Shown here in pieces: positions 1 to 7,266 of a DNA stretch of 19,229 nucleotides. The stretch's first letter is position 1. Every line of letters starts with the position of its first letter. Where the stretch lies: assembly GCA_028704265.1 (NCBI GenBank), contig JAQVLH010000002.1:1-19229 (forward strand), given 5' to 3'. The position numbers and the translations under genes were made by a program. The DNA comes from Candidatus Nanoarchaeia archaeon (GTDB lineage: Archaea; Nanobdellota; Nanobdellia; Tiddalikarchaeales; Tiddalikarchaeaceae). The notes beneath the pieces are model-generated. The model searched no databases. It was given only the letters and a program-made list of their open reading frames with translations, and was not told the DNA's origin.

Positions 1-819
1 AATTTTTTCAGAAAGCTTGATTGCTGCAAGCATTGCGGCACCGCTACTCATTCCTACAAAGATTCCTTCTTCTCTGACTATTCTTCTTGATACTTCGAAA
101 GCTTCTTCGCTTTCAATCATGATCGTTTCATCAATTGCTGATTCGTCATATAATGATGGCACTAATGCTTCCTTCATATTTTTTAATCCTTGAATATAGT
201 GGCCTTTTACTGGTTCAGCGCTTACAATTTTAATTTTAGGATTCTTTTCTTTTAAGTATTTTCCAACTCCCATGATTGTTCCGCTAGTGCCAAGAGCGCA
301 AACAATGTAATCAATATTTCCTTTTGTTTGTTCCCAAATTTCTTTTCCAGTAGTGCTGTAATGAGCTAATTTATTATATTTGTTTGAAAACTGATCAGTT
401 GTAAAATACTTGTCAGGGTATTTTGTTATTAATTCTTTTAATTTGATTCTTGCGCCATCAGTGCCTAATTCTTTGGAAGTCAGAGTTATTTTTGCCCCGA
501 AAGCCTGAATCATTTTTTGCCTTTCAATGCTTACTGCTGAACTCATAACAATTTCAACATTATAACCTTTCACTGCTCCTATCATTGCTAAAGCAATTCC
601 AGTATTTCCGCTAGTTGCTTCAATAATTGTTTTGTCTTTAGTTAAGGCTCCTTCTTTTTCAGCCTGCTCAATCATTTTTAAAGCAATTCTATCTTTTATG
701 CTTCCAGTAGGGTTAGTGCCTTCAAATTTTGCGAAGATATTTATTCCTTTTTTTTTAATAATATTATTAATCTTAATTAACGGAGTATTTCCTATTGTTT
801 CAAGAATATTATTAAACAT
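1..819 (-). CDS. cysK: Cysteine synthase / O-acetylserine sulfhydrylase, C-terminus cut by window edge
   Basis: PLP-dependent beta-family enzyme making L-cysteine from an activated serine (O-acetylserine or O-phosphoserine) and sulfide in the cytosol. I translated the minus strand by hand: it starts MFNNILETIGNTPLIK and stays open for 273 codons to the window edge. The PLP lysine is K42 in GSIKDR, the substrate/cofactor loop is TSGNTG (about 69-74), and the phosphate-binding loop GTSGT and the later MSSGA motif are present. Family members have about 300 residues, so only about 30-40 are missing. The ATG is preceded by a T/A box at about 840-850, 27 nt upstream, suggesting a leaderless transcript separate from eS1, whose stop is 31 nt away. 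CysK, CysM and cystathionine beta-synthase-like members cannot be separated by motif alone. Family call is firm; exact substrate is inference. Confidence 0.93.
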   Translation of the reverse strand, partial: MFNNILETIGNTPLIKINNIIKKKGINIFAKFEGTNPTGSIKDRIALKMIEQAEKEGALTKDKTIIEATSGNTGIALAMIGAVKGYNVEIVMSSAVSIERQKMIQAFGAKITLTSKELGTDGARIKLKELITKYPDKYFTTDQFSNKYNKLAHYSTTGKEIWEQTKGNIDYIVCALGTSGTIMGVGKYLKEKNPKIKIVSAEPVKGHYIQGLKNMKEALVPSLYDESAIDETIMIESEEAFEVSRRIVREEGIFVGMSSGAAMLAAIKLSEKI

Positions 820-850
820 AAACAATCCTATAATTGTTGTTTTTAAAAAT

Positions 851-1420
851 TTATTTGCTTAAAATTTTTACTTTTTCAAGCTCAACGCTTCTGATTGGGA
901 ATATTTTATGAACACTCTTTTTTATATTAGCTTGAATTGTATTGCTAATAAGATTTGAAATAATTGCATCTTTTCTTGACTCTTTAATTATTTTAGACAA
1001 ATATTCAGTTAGTATTTTTCTTATTTCCCTTTTAGCTGTTGAAATGCAATGCCCATTAGTTATTGCACAAAGCCTTACATCTACTTTAAAACCATCACTA
1101 GTTTGTCCAACAGATTTTGCAGTAATCTTACTATTCTTTCTTGATTTTCTTAATAAAAATGAAGGATTAACTTCTAATGCTTTAATATCAGTATGAGCAA
1201 CGCTTGTTTTTATTGCATTAATAACTAATTTAAGATTAATATGTTTTTTTGAAGGAGCACCAATTACATCTCCTAATGAAATAGTCATTGTTTTATTAAG
1301 TAACTCTTCAGGTGTTTCAGCAAATCCTTGGGAAAAAACTTCACCTTTTAAGCTGCTTGGCAAAGCTATGTCAAACCATTTTTTCTTCTTTCCTATTTTA
1401 ACACTCTTTTTAGCTACCAT
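851..1420 (-). CDS. rps3ae: Small-subunit ribosomal protein eS1 (S3Ae)
   Basis: Component of the 30S platform near the mRNA exit, found in archaea and eukaryotes. The 189-residue basic protein has the family layout: a Lys-rich start (KKSVKIGKKKKWFDI), the segment with LNKTMTISLGDVIG at about 42-55, and the typical end PIRSVELEKVKIL at about 176-187. Length is near the archaeal norm of about 200. Start ATG is chosen because a T/A box (about 1442-1455) is centred 28 nt upstream, which is the leaderless spacing seen across this window. It follows uS15 on the same strand after a 112-nt gap and precedes cysK. Recognition rests on visible family motifs; no oddity was seen. Confidence 0.93.
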   Translation of the reverse strand: MVAKKSVKIGKKKKWFDIALPSSLKGEVFSQGFAETPEELLNKTMTISLGDVIGAPSKKHINLKLVINAIKTSVAHTDIKALEVNPSFLLRKSRKNSKITAKSVGQTSDGFKVDVRLCAITNGHCISTAKREIRKILTEYLSKIIKESRKDAIISNLISNTIQANIKKSVHKIFPIRSVELEKVKILSK

Positions 1421-1532
1421 ATCTATTCAAAAATCAAGCAAGTTTTTTTAAAGATTTCTATTTTTGGCAATAATTGTCATTTTTTTTAAAAATCTAATTT
1501 GCTTAAATATTTCCTCCAATTCAATTAAGACC

Positions 1533-1985
1533 TTATTCAACAAGCAATTTTGCTTTCTTAATATTATATGTCCATGAAGAATCAAGAACGTTCTTTGATT
1601 TATAATATTCAACAAGTCTTTTAATTTTACTTTCAATTAATCTAAATCCATGATCTCCGCTAAAATCTTTTTTATTTTTTTCTAAATGATTTTTAACATT
1701 TACTGCTCTTTTCATTAAATTAAATAAATCTTCAGGCAATTCTTGTTTTTGAGTATTTTTTAAAACTTTATTTAACTTTTTTCCAGTTAAATCTCTAACA
1801 CTTGGAATTCCATAAGAATCTCTCAAAATCATTCCTACTTTCGAGCTTCTAATGCCAGTTTTTCCTACTTTTTCAATCAAAGTTTCAATTTCTTCAGGTT
1901 TATAACTAACCCATTGTTTGCTGTTTGATAAAATTGGCTTTACGCTTTTACTTTTACCTTTTGCTCTTGAGTGCATTCTTGCCAT
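1533..1985 (-). CDS. rps15: Small-subunit ribosomal protein uS15
   Basis: Binds the central domain of 16S rRNA in the 30S subunit. The 150-residue length is the archaeal/eukaryotic long form, with an N-terminal extension (MARMHSRAKGKSKSVKP) before the helical core. The core motifs GIRSSKVGMILRDSYGIP (about 44-61) and the GDHGFRLIESKIKRLVEYY region (about 109-128) are diagnostic. The start is fixed by homology (MARMHSRxKG) and by a T/A box 27 nt upstream. A short minus-strand frame at 1448-1636 overlaps its C-terminus but is a shadow. Downstream, a GGAGG-like string sits in the 112-nt gap before eS1 without a usable start codon beside it. Confidence 0.95.
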   Translation of the reverse strand: MARMHSRAKGKSKSVKPILSNSKQWVSYKPEEIETLIEKVGKTGIRSSKVGMILRDSYGIPSVRDLTGKKLNKVLKNTQKQELPEDLFNLMKRAVNVKNHLEKNKKDFSGDHGFRLIESKIKRLVEYYKSKNVLDSSWTYNIKKAKLLVE

Positions 1986-2007
1986 AGGAAATTACGAACA
2001 ATTATTC

Positions 2008-2017
2008 ATTTAAAAAG
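2008..2017 (-). promoter_or_regulatory. Archaeal TATA box of the uS15 gene
   Basis: Minus-strand CTTTTTAAAT is centred about 27 nt before the uS15 ATG, with no Shine-Dalgarno sequence in between, so the mRNA is probably leaderless. The same geometry recurs before eS1, C39, Kae1-Bud32, aIF2-gamma, DRG, PadR and aIF1A. This is a pattern read by eye. Confidence 0.6.
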
Positions 2018-2061
2018 CTTATCATTCAATTTTAAGTATTTAAAAATGCGCATTAATTAAA

Positions 2062-2586
2062 TTATTTCATTTTTATTATTTTTTTATAATTATTAATTTT
2101 TTTGCCTATTGCGGCTATTGCAAACATTTTGACTTTTTTATTATCATCTGACATCCCATGCCATCTTTCAAGCAAGTCATTATTTTTTAAAAAAGTTCTT
2201 TCAAGCGTAAAAGGGTCCTCAAAATAAATCCTTTGCGAATCATAACCTATAACTATTGCATAATGTCCGGATTCATAAGTTATTTTCCAATTAACATTTT
2301 TTTTCTTCCAATAAGCCTGAAGATGCACTATTACGGGAATATTTTTATCAATATAATTTATTAAATCATTAATTGTCATTTCTTTGGCAATACATTTTAT
2401 TTTATGTTTTTGTAATATTTGTATAATACTTTTAATAGGAGTTCCATTTATTGTTGTTTTTGCCTCTTTTAATATAAAATCTTCCCTTATATCAATGCCA
2501 TAATAATTTAATATTCCTTGAATCACTATTGCTCCGCAGTCATAATTGCTTGATTGTTTAAGCTCAGGGAATTCAAGCATTTTCAT
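2062..2586 (-). CDS. Cytosolic papain-like peptidase of the C39 type
   Basis: A stand-alone 174-residue C39-like domain, predicted to cleave peptide bonds with a Cys-His-Asp triad. The triad is visible: Q11 (oxyanion hole) and C17 in QSSNYDCGA, H108 in SGHYAIVIGYD, and D124 in FEDP. The overall order matches the bacteriocin-processing C39 fold. There is no signal peptide, no membrane segment and no attached ABC transporter, so it is not a typical leader-peptide-processing exporter; cytosolic action is inferred. The C-terminus is Lys-rich (INNYKKIIKMK). Start ATG is supported by a T/A box (about 2610-2618) 28 nt upstream. It is divergently transcribed from the MBL-fold hydrolase across 78 nt. 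The substrate is unknown; an inhibitory or non-proteolytic C39-like role cannot be excluded. Confidence 0.8.
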   Translation of the reverse strand: MKMLEFPELKQSSNYDCGAIVIQGILNYYGIDIREDFILKEAKTTINGTPIKSIIQILQKHKIKCIAKEMTINDLINYIDKNIPVIVHLQAYWKKKNVNWKITYESGHYAIVIGYDSQRIYFEDPFTLERTFLKNNDLLERWHGMSDDNKKVKMFAIAAIGKKINNYKKIIKMK

Positions 2587-2664
2587 AATAGATTAAAAAG
2601 CTCTTAGTTGTTTTTAACTTTTTTTAATAATCTTTTTATTCATTAACAAAATTATAATTAAATT

Positions 2665-3213
2665 ATGATTGAGGTTTATCCAAAAATTTTTCTGATGAAG
2701 GGCTTATGCAATAATTATTATGTTGACGGCAAAATTAAAATATTAATTGATGCTGGATTTGATTTTAAAGAAAAAGTTGACATCTTAATATTAACTCACA
2801 TTCATCCGGATCATGTTTTTTTTGCTAAAAAAATTCAGGAAAGAACTAATTGTAAAATCTTCATAGGCCAAGATGATGAAAATATTGATGAGTTTTTGTT
2901 TTACTGCCCTTCATGGAAAGGCAAAGAGATTGAAAAATTCAAAATTGACAGGGTTTTAAAAAAAAATGATGAAATCAATATTGGACAATATGATTTTCAG
3001 GTTTTGCAATTGCCTGGTCATACATTAGGGAGTATTGGTTTATATGAAAAAAAGCATGAAATATTATTTAGCGGAGACACTATATTTGAAAATGGATTAA
3101 TAGGAAGAACTGATTTTATTCATAGCAGTGAAGAATTAATGCAAAAAACTTTGAAGAAATTAAAAAAATTAAAGATAAAGCATTTGTTTAGCGGGCATGG
3201 AACTATAAAATAA
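2665..3213 (+). CDS. Metallo-beta-lactamase-fold hydrolase (glyoxalase II-like)
   Basis: Small MBL-fold enzyme, 182 residues, with a complete binuclear metal site. The HxHxDH motif is THIHPDH with H45, H47, D49 and H50; H119 lies in PGHTLGS, D138 in SGDT and H178 in SGHG. This set fits the hydroxyacylglutathione-hydrolase-like subgroup, which cleaves thioesters or related bonds, but the C-terminal substrate domain of true GloB is absent, so the substrate is not assigned. The start ATG has a T/A box centred 28 nt upstream. It is convergent with Kae1-Bud32 with only 2 nt between stop codons, so the transcripts must overlap at their 3' ends. No signal peptide is seen, so it is probably cytosolic. 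Confidence 0.88.
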   Translation: MIEVYPKIFLMKGLCNNYYVDGKIKILIDAGFDFKEKVDILILTHIHPDHVFFAKKIQERTNCKIFIGQDDENIDEFLFYCPSWKGKEIEKFKIDRVLKKNDEINIGQYDFQVLQLPGHTLGSIGLYEKKHEILFSGDTIFENGLIGRTDFIHSSEELMQKTLKKLKKLKIKHLFSGHGTIK

Positions 3214-3215
3214 TT

Positions 3216-4838
3216 TTAAGCTTTCTTTCTTCCTCTTTTTTCAACGCTTTTTAATTTATTTAAAACTTCTTTATTTTTGTATTGGCTTAATATTTCATCA
3301 AAGCATTCTTTCCAGCAATCATTATGTTTTGCAATTAATGCCTGCTTGATTAAATGTAAATCAACTGCTTTGTCTTCCAATTTGCCGCTTAATCCTCCTA
3401 AACTGAAGTCAATAAAATAAACATCATCTTTTACAAGTATCATATTGCTCGTTGTCAAATCTCCATGAACAATATTATTTTCATGCATTAGATTAATTTG
3501 CTTTCCAATAATTTTAAATAATTTTTTTTTATTAATGCAGTTATGCAGATAATCCCTGATTAATTCCCCTTTTAAATATTGCATTTTAAATGAAAATTTT
3601 TCTAAATCCCAAACCTTGGGGACTAGTATTTTTTTTTGAATCACTTTTTTTAAAATACTAAATTCAATCTTTGTTCTTGATATTCTTAGTTTATCATCAA
3701 TTTCTTCAAGCCTATAATTTTTTTTAATCCTGTCTTTAATTAATTCTTCATCATTAATTTTTCTGATTATTGCTTCAGCACCCATTGAAATTATATTTAA
3801 AAAATCAGAATCTTGATTTTTTGGCATACTTAAAACTTCATTGCAATTTTCTGATTGCTTTCTCCAAAAAATATCAACCTCTTCAGTTCTCGTTTTTTGA
3901 CTAATTTCAGTATCAATAATTTTATCCGCACCATTGCTTTTATATTTTAATAATCCAGTCCATGCAATCATGCTAGCATTGTCAACGCTATATTTTATTG
4001 GAATACTCTTAAAAATTGCTCCCCTGTCTTTGCACATTTTCTCGCACATTTCATTCAATCTTTTGTTTGCTCCAACTCCTCCTGTGAGCACGAGCTCTTT
4101 TTTTTGGCAATGGGCTAAAGCTCTTTCAGAGATTTCAACAAGCATTGCAAAAACAGTTTCCTGCAAGCTGTAGCATAAATCATTTATGTTAAAATTTTTG
4201 CTTTCAATTTTATTAACAATATTTGAATAAATTCCGCCAAAATTAATATCCATCCCTTTGACTTTGTAAGGTAATTCAATAAAATTTTTCCCCTTTAGTG
4301 CTATTTCCTCAATTTTTTTCCCGGCAGGAAAACCTATATTTAAAATTCTTCCAACGTGGTCAATAAAATTACCAACACCCATATCAAGTGTTTCTCCAAA
4401 AACCCTGTATTTTCCCTCACTAAATGCTATTATTTGAGTGTTTGCTCCACTAGTATAAAGCATTACAGGGTCATTAAGTCCAGACATCATTCTCGCAATT
4501 TCTAAATGAGCAATACAATGATTAACTCCAACTAATGGAATGTTATTTTTTAATGACAAAGCTCTGGCAATAACTGCACCTATTTGCAAAGCTCCTCCAA
4601 TTCCTGGACTTTGGCTGAAAGAAATTAATTCAATCTCATTTATTTTTTTATTTGCAGCAATTAATGCTTTATTAATTATTTCAGGCCCGTTTGCTATATG
4701 ATGCTCTATAATTTCTCTAGGAATAAGTCCTCCTAATTCAGTTGTCAATGTTTTGCTTTCTAAAGAAAGCACTTCATTTTCATTCATTACGCTTGCGCTA
4801 AAAGTATGCGCAGTAGACTCAATTCCTAAAACAATCAT
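3216..4838 (-). CDS. kae1-bud32: Kae1-Bud32 fusion, tRNA t6A37 synthesis (KEOPS) ATPase plus RIO-like kinase
   Basis: Catalytic core of KEOPS, which transfers threonylcarbamoyl to A37 of ANN-decoding tRNAs. Residues 1 to about 325 are Kae1: start MIVLGIESTAHTF, metal-binding H107 and H111 in NHCIAHLE, the LTGGVGAN nucleotide loop at about 252-259 and a late Asp in YSVDNASMIAW. Residues about 345-540 are Bud32: GAEA, the KNYR/R..E segment, catalytic HGDLTTSN (D460, N465), metal-binding IDF (D477), an EDKAVDL element and the terminal RGRKKA typical of Bud32 tails. The two-domain fusion is known in several archaea. An upstream in-frame TTG at 4853 exists, but ATG at 4838 matches the Kae1 N-terminus and has a T/A box (4861-4870) 28 nt away, so I chose it. 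A separate Cgi121 or Pcc1 is not in this window. Confidence 0.96.
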   Translation of the reverse strand: MIVLGIESTAHTFSASVMNENEVLSLESKTLTTELGGLIPREIIEHHIANGPEIINKALIAANKKINEIELISFSQSPGIGGALQIGAVIARALSLKNNIPLVGVNHCIAHLEIARMMSGLNDPVMLYTSGANTQIIAFSEGKYRVFGETLDMGVGNFIDHVGRILNIGFPAGKKIEEIALKGKNFIELPYKVKGMDINFGGIYSNIVNKIESKNFNINDLCYSLQETVFAMLVEISERALAHCQKKELVLTGGVGANKRLNEMCEKMCKDRGAIFKSIPIKYSVDNASMIAWTGLLKYKSNGADKIIDTEISQKTRTEEVDIFWRKQSENCNEVLSMPKNQDSDFLNIISMGAEAIIRKINDEELIKDRIKKNYRLEEIDDKLRISRTKIEFSILKKVIQKKILVPKVWDLEKFSFKMQYLKGELIRDYLHNCINKKKLFKIIGKQINLMHENNIVHGDLTTSNMILVKDDVYFIDFSLGGLSGKLEDKAVDLHLIKQALIAKHNDCWKECFDEILSQYKNKEVLNKLKSVEKRGRKKA

Positions 4839-4861
4839 AGCAATATTAATCAATTGTTTTC

Positions 4862-5320
4862 TTAAAAAAGTTTATTAATAAAATTATTATACATTGGTAA
4901 TAATGCTTCTTCAAGATTTAATGCTAAATTTAATTTTTTATCTTTAATTATATTATTAGTTTCTTCATTATTTTTATTGTAAATCATAAATATTGGAATA
5001 TTTAAATTTTTTAATTTTTCAGTAAGTATAGAAACTTCATTTAAATTTAATGTAGATTCATAAGCATTTAGTATTATTCCTTTTGAGCCACGAGTATAAT
5101 TAAGCATTAATGGTTCAATATTATTTTTTTTAGATAATTCATAAATAGGAGTTAAATCCCATATCATATACTCTACTTCTTCATTTTCATAATTTCGGAT
5201 TGCAGTATACATCTTAAAATGCGCATTCAATGCTGAAATAGATGATTGCTCAATAGAAACATTCTCTTTTAATATTTTATTATTTCCAAAATAAGCAACC
5301 TTTATTGTAGGCTTAATCAT
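4862..5320 (-). CDS. Uncharacterised protein, degenerate Ras-like GTPase fold (predicted)
   Basis: No named family is recognised. Seen in the 152 residues: a beta-strand plus loop IKVAYFGNNKILKEN (6-20) where a P-loop would lie but without GK[ST]; a strand ending WDLTP (54-58) at the place of the WDxxG switch II motif; YTRGSKGIILNAYE (75-88), which closely resembles the Rab/Ras YRGAxGIILVYD stretch; and PIFMIYNKNN (109-118) at the place of the NKxD base-recognition motif. The spacing of these elements matches a small GTPase of about 160 residues. I infer a G-domain fold that has lost nucleotide binding and hydrolysis. It is followed after 23 nt by the Kae1-Bud32 start and preceded by a second similar protein. 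It has its own T/A box (about 5342-5352), so it is probably leaderless. Function unknown. Confidence 0.65.
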   Translation of the reverse strand: MIKPTIKVAYFGNNKILKENVSIEQSSISALNAHFKMYTAIRNYENEEVEYMIWDLTPIYELSKKNNIEPLMLNYTRGSKGIILNAYESTLNLNEVSILTEKLKNLNIPIFMIYNKNNEETNNIIKDKKLNLALNLEEALLPMYNNFINKLF

Positions 5321-5367
5321 GATTAAATAGAAAAATAATCTAGCTTAAAAACATTTTTAAAAAGTAT

Positions 5368-5898
5368 TTATAGTTTTTTTCCTTGCTTTAGTACTAATTC
5401 TTTGCTAATTTTAATTAAAGCATCTTCCAAAAATTTTTCGCTTCTAATATTATTAAAATATTTATTTGACACAATTATAGGTGAAACATTAATAGGTGCT
5501 TTAACTTTTTCATAGGTTTCTATTACTCTTTTTATATAATGATACTTAAATTCCCCTTCATTTCTTATTATTAAAGCATTAGCATATTTAATATCTGATT
5601 CAAGATTTTTATTATGTTTAATTATTAAATCATTAATTGAATATATGGAAGGTTTTTCATCATGTGTATTATCTGAATCTGCGCTTAAAATTAAAGCATC
5701 CTCGGTCATTAATGAATTTGCAATTTCATACATTTTCCAAATATCATTAATAAAGGATTGATTTTCATTTTTATTATAATTATTTATTGAATGAGGATAA
5801 AGCTCGCAAATACTGCTGCCAAAATTAATTGAAAAAAATTCTTTTTTATTAAAATCGCCAAGGAATGCTAAACTAAATCTATATAGATGATCTGTCAT
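5368..5898 (-). CDS. Uncharacterised protein, second degenerate Ras-like fold (predicted)
   Basis: A 176-residue protein with no assigned family. The start YRFSLAFLGDFNKKEFF (6-22) is in the position of strand 1 and P-loop, with a G..NK.. remnant but no GKT/S. A central strand ALILSADS (68-75) is followed by a helix. The stretch YANALIIRNEGEF...YIKRVIETYEKVK (105-133) and PIIVSNKYF (140-148) is like the strand-4, helix-3 and NKxD region of Rab/Arf proteins. SEKFLEDALIKISKEL (153-168) would be the last helix. The protein is probably a paralogue or fold-mate of the next gene downstream (48 nt away). T/A-rich boxes at 5911-5933 could serve as its promoter. Nucleotide binding is doubtful. The fold call is inference from motif order; that it is a real gene is much safer. 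Confidence 0.6.
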   Translation of the reverse strand: MTDHLYRFSLAFLGDFNKKEFFSINFGSSICELYPHSINNYNKNENQSFINDIWKMYEIANSLMTEDALILSADSDNTHDEKPSIYSINDLIIKHNKNLESDIKYANALIIRNEGEFKYHYIKRVIETYEKVKAPINVSPIIVSNKYFNNIRSEKFLEDALIKISKELVLKQGKKL

Positions 5899-5940
5899 TT
5901 TTAAAAAGCAATTTAAAAAATACTATTTAAAAATGTTATT

Positions 5941-5963
5941 AAAAAAAAAATTATAGAAAAAAA
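5941..5963 (-). terminator. U-tract terminator of the aIF2-gamma to eS31 operon
   Basis: Downstream of the eS31 stop, the minus strand has a run of seven T (5957-5963) and a run of ten T (5941-5950) without a hairpin. Archaeal RNA polymerase stops efficiently at such U-tracts. It lies between the operon end and the promoter of the next gene. Confidence 0.5.
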
Positions 5964-5972
5964 GAATTAATT

Positions 5973-6186
5973 TCATTCTTTTTTCTTGAATAATGTATAA
6001 CCGCAACTTCCGCAATGATATCTGTCTTTATGCTCGGCCATATAAACTCCAGCGCCGCATTTAACGCACATTTTTTTTAGTTCTTGTTATTTTATCATTT
6101 TCAACTTTGTAAGCTTTATACTTCTTACTAGGGTCAGCTTTAGTGTGCTTTGTCTTTCCTTTTATTTTTACATTCTTCTTTCCCAT
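5973..6186 (-). CDS. rps27ae: Small-subunit ribosomal protein eS31 (S27ae), split by a one-base frameshift
   Basis: Zinc-ribbon protein of the 30S head. It is found in two frames. Frame A starts at ATG 6186 (MGKKNVKIKGKTKHTK), includes YKAYKVENDKITRTKK and stops at 6061 after 41 residues. Frame B carries the diagnostic ribbon MCVKCGAGVYMAEHKDR then YHCGSCGYTLFKKKE, from 6071 to the stop at 5973, with four Cys. The join is a run of eight A on the coding strand (6071-6078). Removing one A gives ...ITRTKK-MCVKCG..., a normal 70-residue eS31. In frame B there is a stop just upstream, so the ribbon alone could only begin at its own ATG (32 residues). A sequencing indel, transcriptional slippage or a real split are all possible. 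It follows eS24 with a 1-nt gap and is the last gene of the operon. Confidence 0.85.
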
Positions 6187-6187
6187 T

Positions 6188-6493
6188 TTATGCCTTCACT
6201 TCCTCTTTTTTCTCATCTTCTTTGAAAGTAACTCTTTTAATTAAATATTTTGGCTCATTTTTTTCTAAATCTTGCCTGTCTTTGTAAGCATGAATTATTA
6301 CTTTTGCAGATTCTTTGCCGTAAATATTATCTATTTTTTTTATAACCATTAAGTTTTTTTCAATTCTTAATTCTTTATTAACCATTTCTAAAACGGCTTT
6401 TCTGTCAGGAGTTTTTTGTCCCTTGTAATCCATTTCAAGTTCATAAATTATTTTATTTGTTAATTTATCTTCTTTTTTATTAATTAATTTCAT
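6188..6493 (-). CDS. rps24e: Small-subunit ribosomal protein eS24
   Basis: Ribosomal protein of the 30S subunit shared by archaea and eukaryotes. The 101 residues show the family outline: strand LINKKEDKLTNKIIYELEM, then TPDRKAVLEMV (about 28-38), the KIDNIYGKESAKVIIHAYKD segment (about 53-72) and a charged tail with EPKYLIKR. Length is typical. The gene sits between spt4 (2-nt gap) and eS31 (1-nt gap). A GGTGAG string overlapping the end of spt4 lies about 7 nt before the ATG and serves as an internal Shine-Dalgarno site, as expected for an operon-internal gene in a genome whose first genes are leaderless. Confidence 0.95.
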   Translation of the reverse strand: MKLINKKEDKLTNKIIYELEMDYKGQKTPDRKAVLEMVNKELRIEKNLMVIKKIDNIYGKESAKVIIHAYKDRQDLEKNEPKYLIKRVTFKEDEKKEEVKA

Positions 6494-6495
6494 TT

Positions 6496-6684
6496 TTATC
6501 TCACCCTTAAAGCGTAAGCACCATTTGATTCAATTTTTAATTTTTTTGCAATATTACTTTTTGTGCTATTTAATATTACTGCAATGCCCTTCCAATTTTT
6601 GCTTGCTTGAGCACCTTGGCATAAAGAGCAACTTTTAGTAGTAATTAACCTGTTACATTTTTTGCATGCGTATTCATTACTCAT
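6496..6684 (-). CDS. spt4: Transcription elongation factor Spt4 (RpoE'')
   Basis: Small zinc-binding partner of Spt5 that keeps the RNA polymerase clamp closed during elongation. The 62 residues contain four zinc ligands, C7 and C10 (CKKC) and C19 and C22 (CSLC), then the family block NWKGIAVILNSTKSNIAKKL (about 30-49) and NGAYALRVR at the C-terminus. Its ATG overlaps the Rpo7 stop codon by 4 nt (ATGA), which suggests translational coupling. The position directly after rpoE is the usual archaeal arrangement. Spt5 is not in the window. Confidence 0.96.
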   Translation of the reverse strand: MSNEYACKKCNRLITTKSCSLCQGAQASKNWKGIAVILNSTKSNIAKKLKIESNGAYALRVR

Positions 6685-7265
6685 TTCTTTCCAACCTTCT
6701 CTTCTTTTACACTTTTCTTTTCAGCTTTAACTTCTTTATCTCCTTCATTAATCCATTCAATTTTTCCGAGCCCTAATTGTCTCATAGTTAAGCCTATTTT
6801 TGCATCTTTTAAATTTTTCATACTAACTGCAATAATTCTTGCTCTAACATAATCTCCAATATTAAGTGTTTTTTTGCTTTCTTTTCCTAATAAGCTTTTT
6901 GTTTTTGAAAAGCTAACAAAATCATCCATTACTTGACTCATATGAATAAATCCTTCAATTGGGCCAATTCTTACAAATGCTCCATATTCGGTTATTTCAG
7001 AAACTTCTCCTTCAACAACTTCTTTTATTATTGGTTCATAAATAAGAATCTTAAATGTAGTTTCATAATATATTGCTCCATCACCAGGAATAATTAATCC
7101 TTCACCAACACTTATCACATCAATTAAGCATAATAAAAATTTATTATCTTCTAATTTGTTTTCATAATTTTTCATTATTTCAATTTTAATACTCTCTTTA
7201 ATGTCATCTTTGAAATTAATAGGGTCAACCCTTACTCTATCCATAACTGTTAATATTTTATACAA
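6681..7265 (-). CDS. rpoE: RNA polymerase subunit Rpo7 (RpoE'), TTG start
   Basis: Stalk subunit of archaeal RNA polymerase, paired with Rpo4. Residues 1 to about 78 form the tip domain (MYKILTVMDRVRVDP start; GEGLIIPGDGAIYYETTFKIL), residues about 82-165 the S1/OB domain (GEVSEITEYGAFVRIGPIEGFIHMSQV). The tail after about 170 is a run of Lys and Glu, a local extension. The first codon is TTG. I accept it because homologues begin MYK and because GGTGAT lies 5 nt upstream; the alternative ATG at codon 8 would cut conserved residues. The start is 1 nt from the PIN-gene stop. Rpo4 is not seen here. Confidence 0.95.
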   Translation of the reverse strand: MYKILTVMDRVRVDPINFKDDIKESIKIEIMKNYENKLEDNKFLLCLIDVISVGEGLIIPGDGAIYYETTFKILIYEPIIKEVVEGEVSEITEYGAFVRIGPIEGFIHMSQVMDDFVSFSKTKSLLGKESKKTLNIGDYVRARIIAVSMKNLKDAKIGLTMRQLGLGKIEWINEGDKEVKAEKKSVKEEKVGKK

Positions 7266-7266
7266 T

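Noticed and set aside
1448..1636. Minus-strand 62-codon frame over the end of uS15
   Set aside because: It overlaps the conserved C-terminus of uS15 in another frame and has no family motif; a shadow.
3216..4853. Longer Kae1-Bud32 form from TTG 4853
   Set aside because: The N-terminus MIVLGIESTAH at ATG 4838 matches the family, and the T/A box spacing fits ATG 4838.
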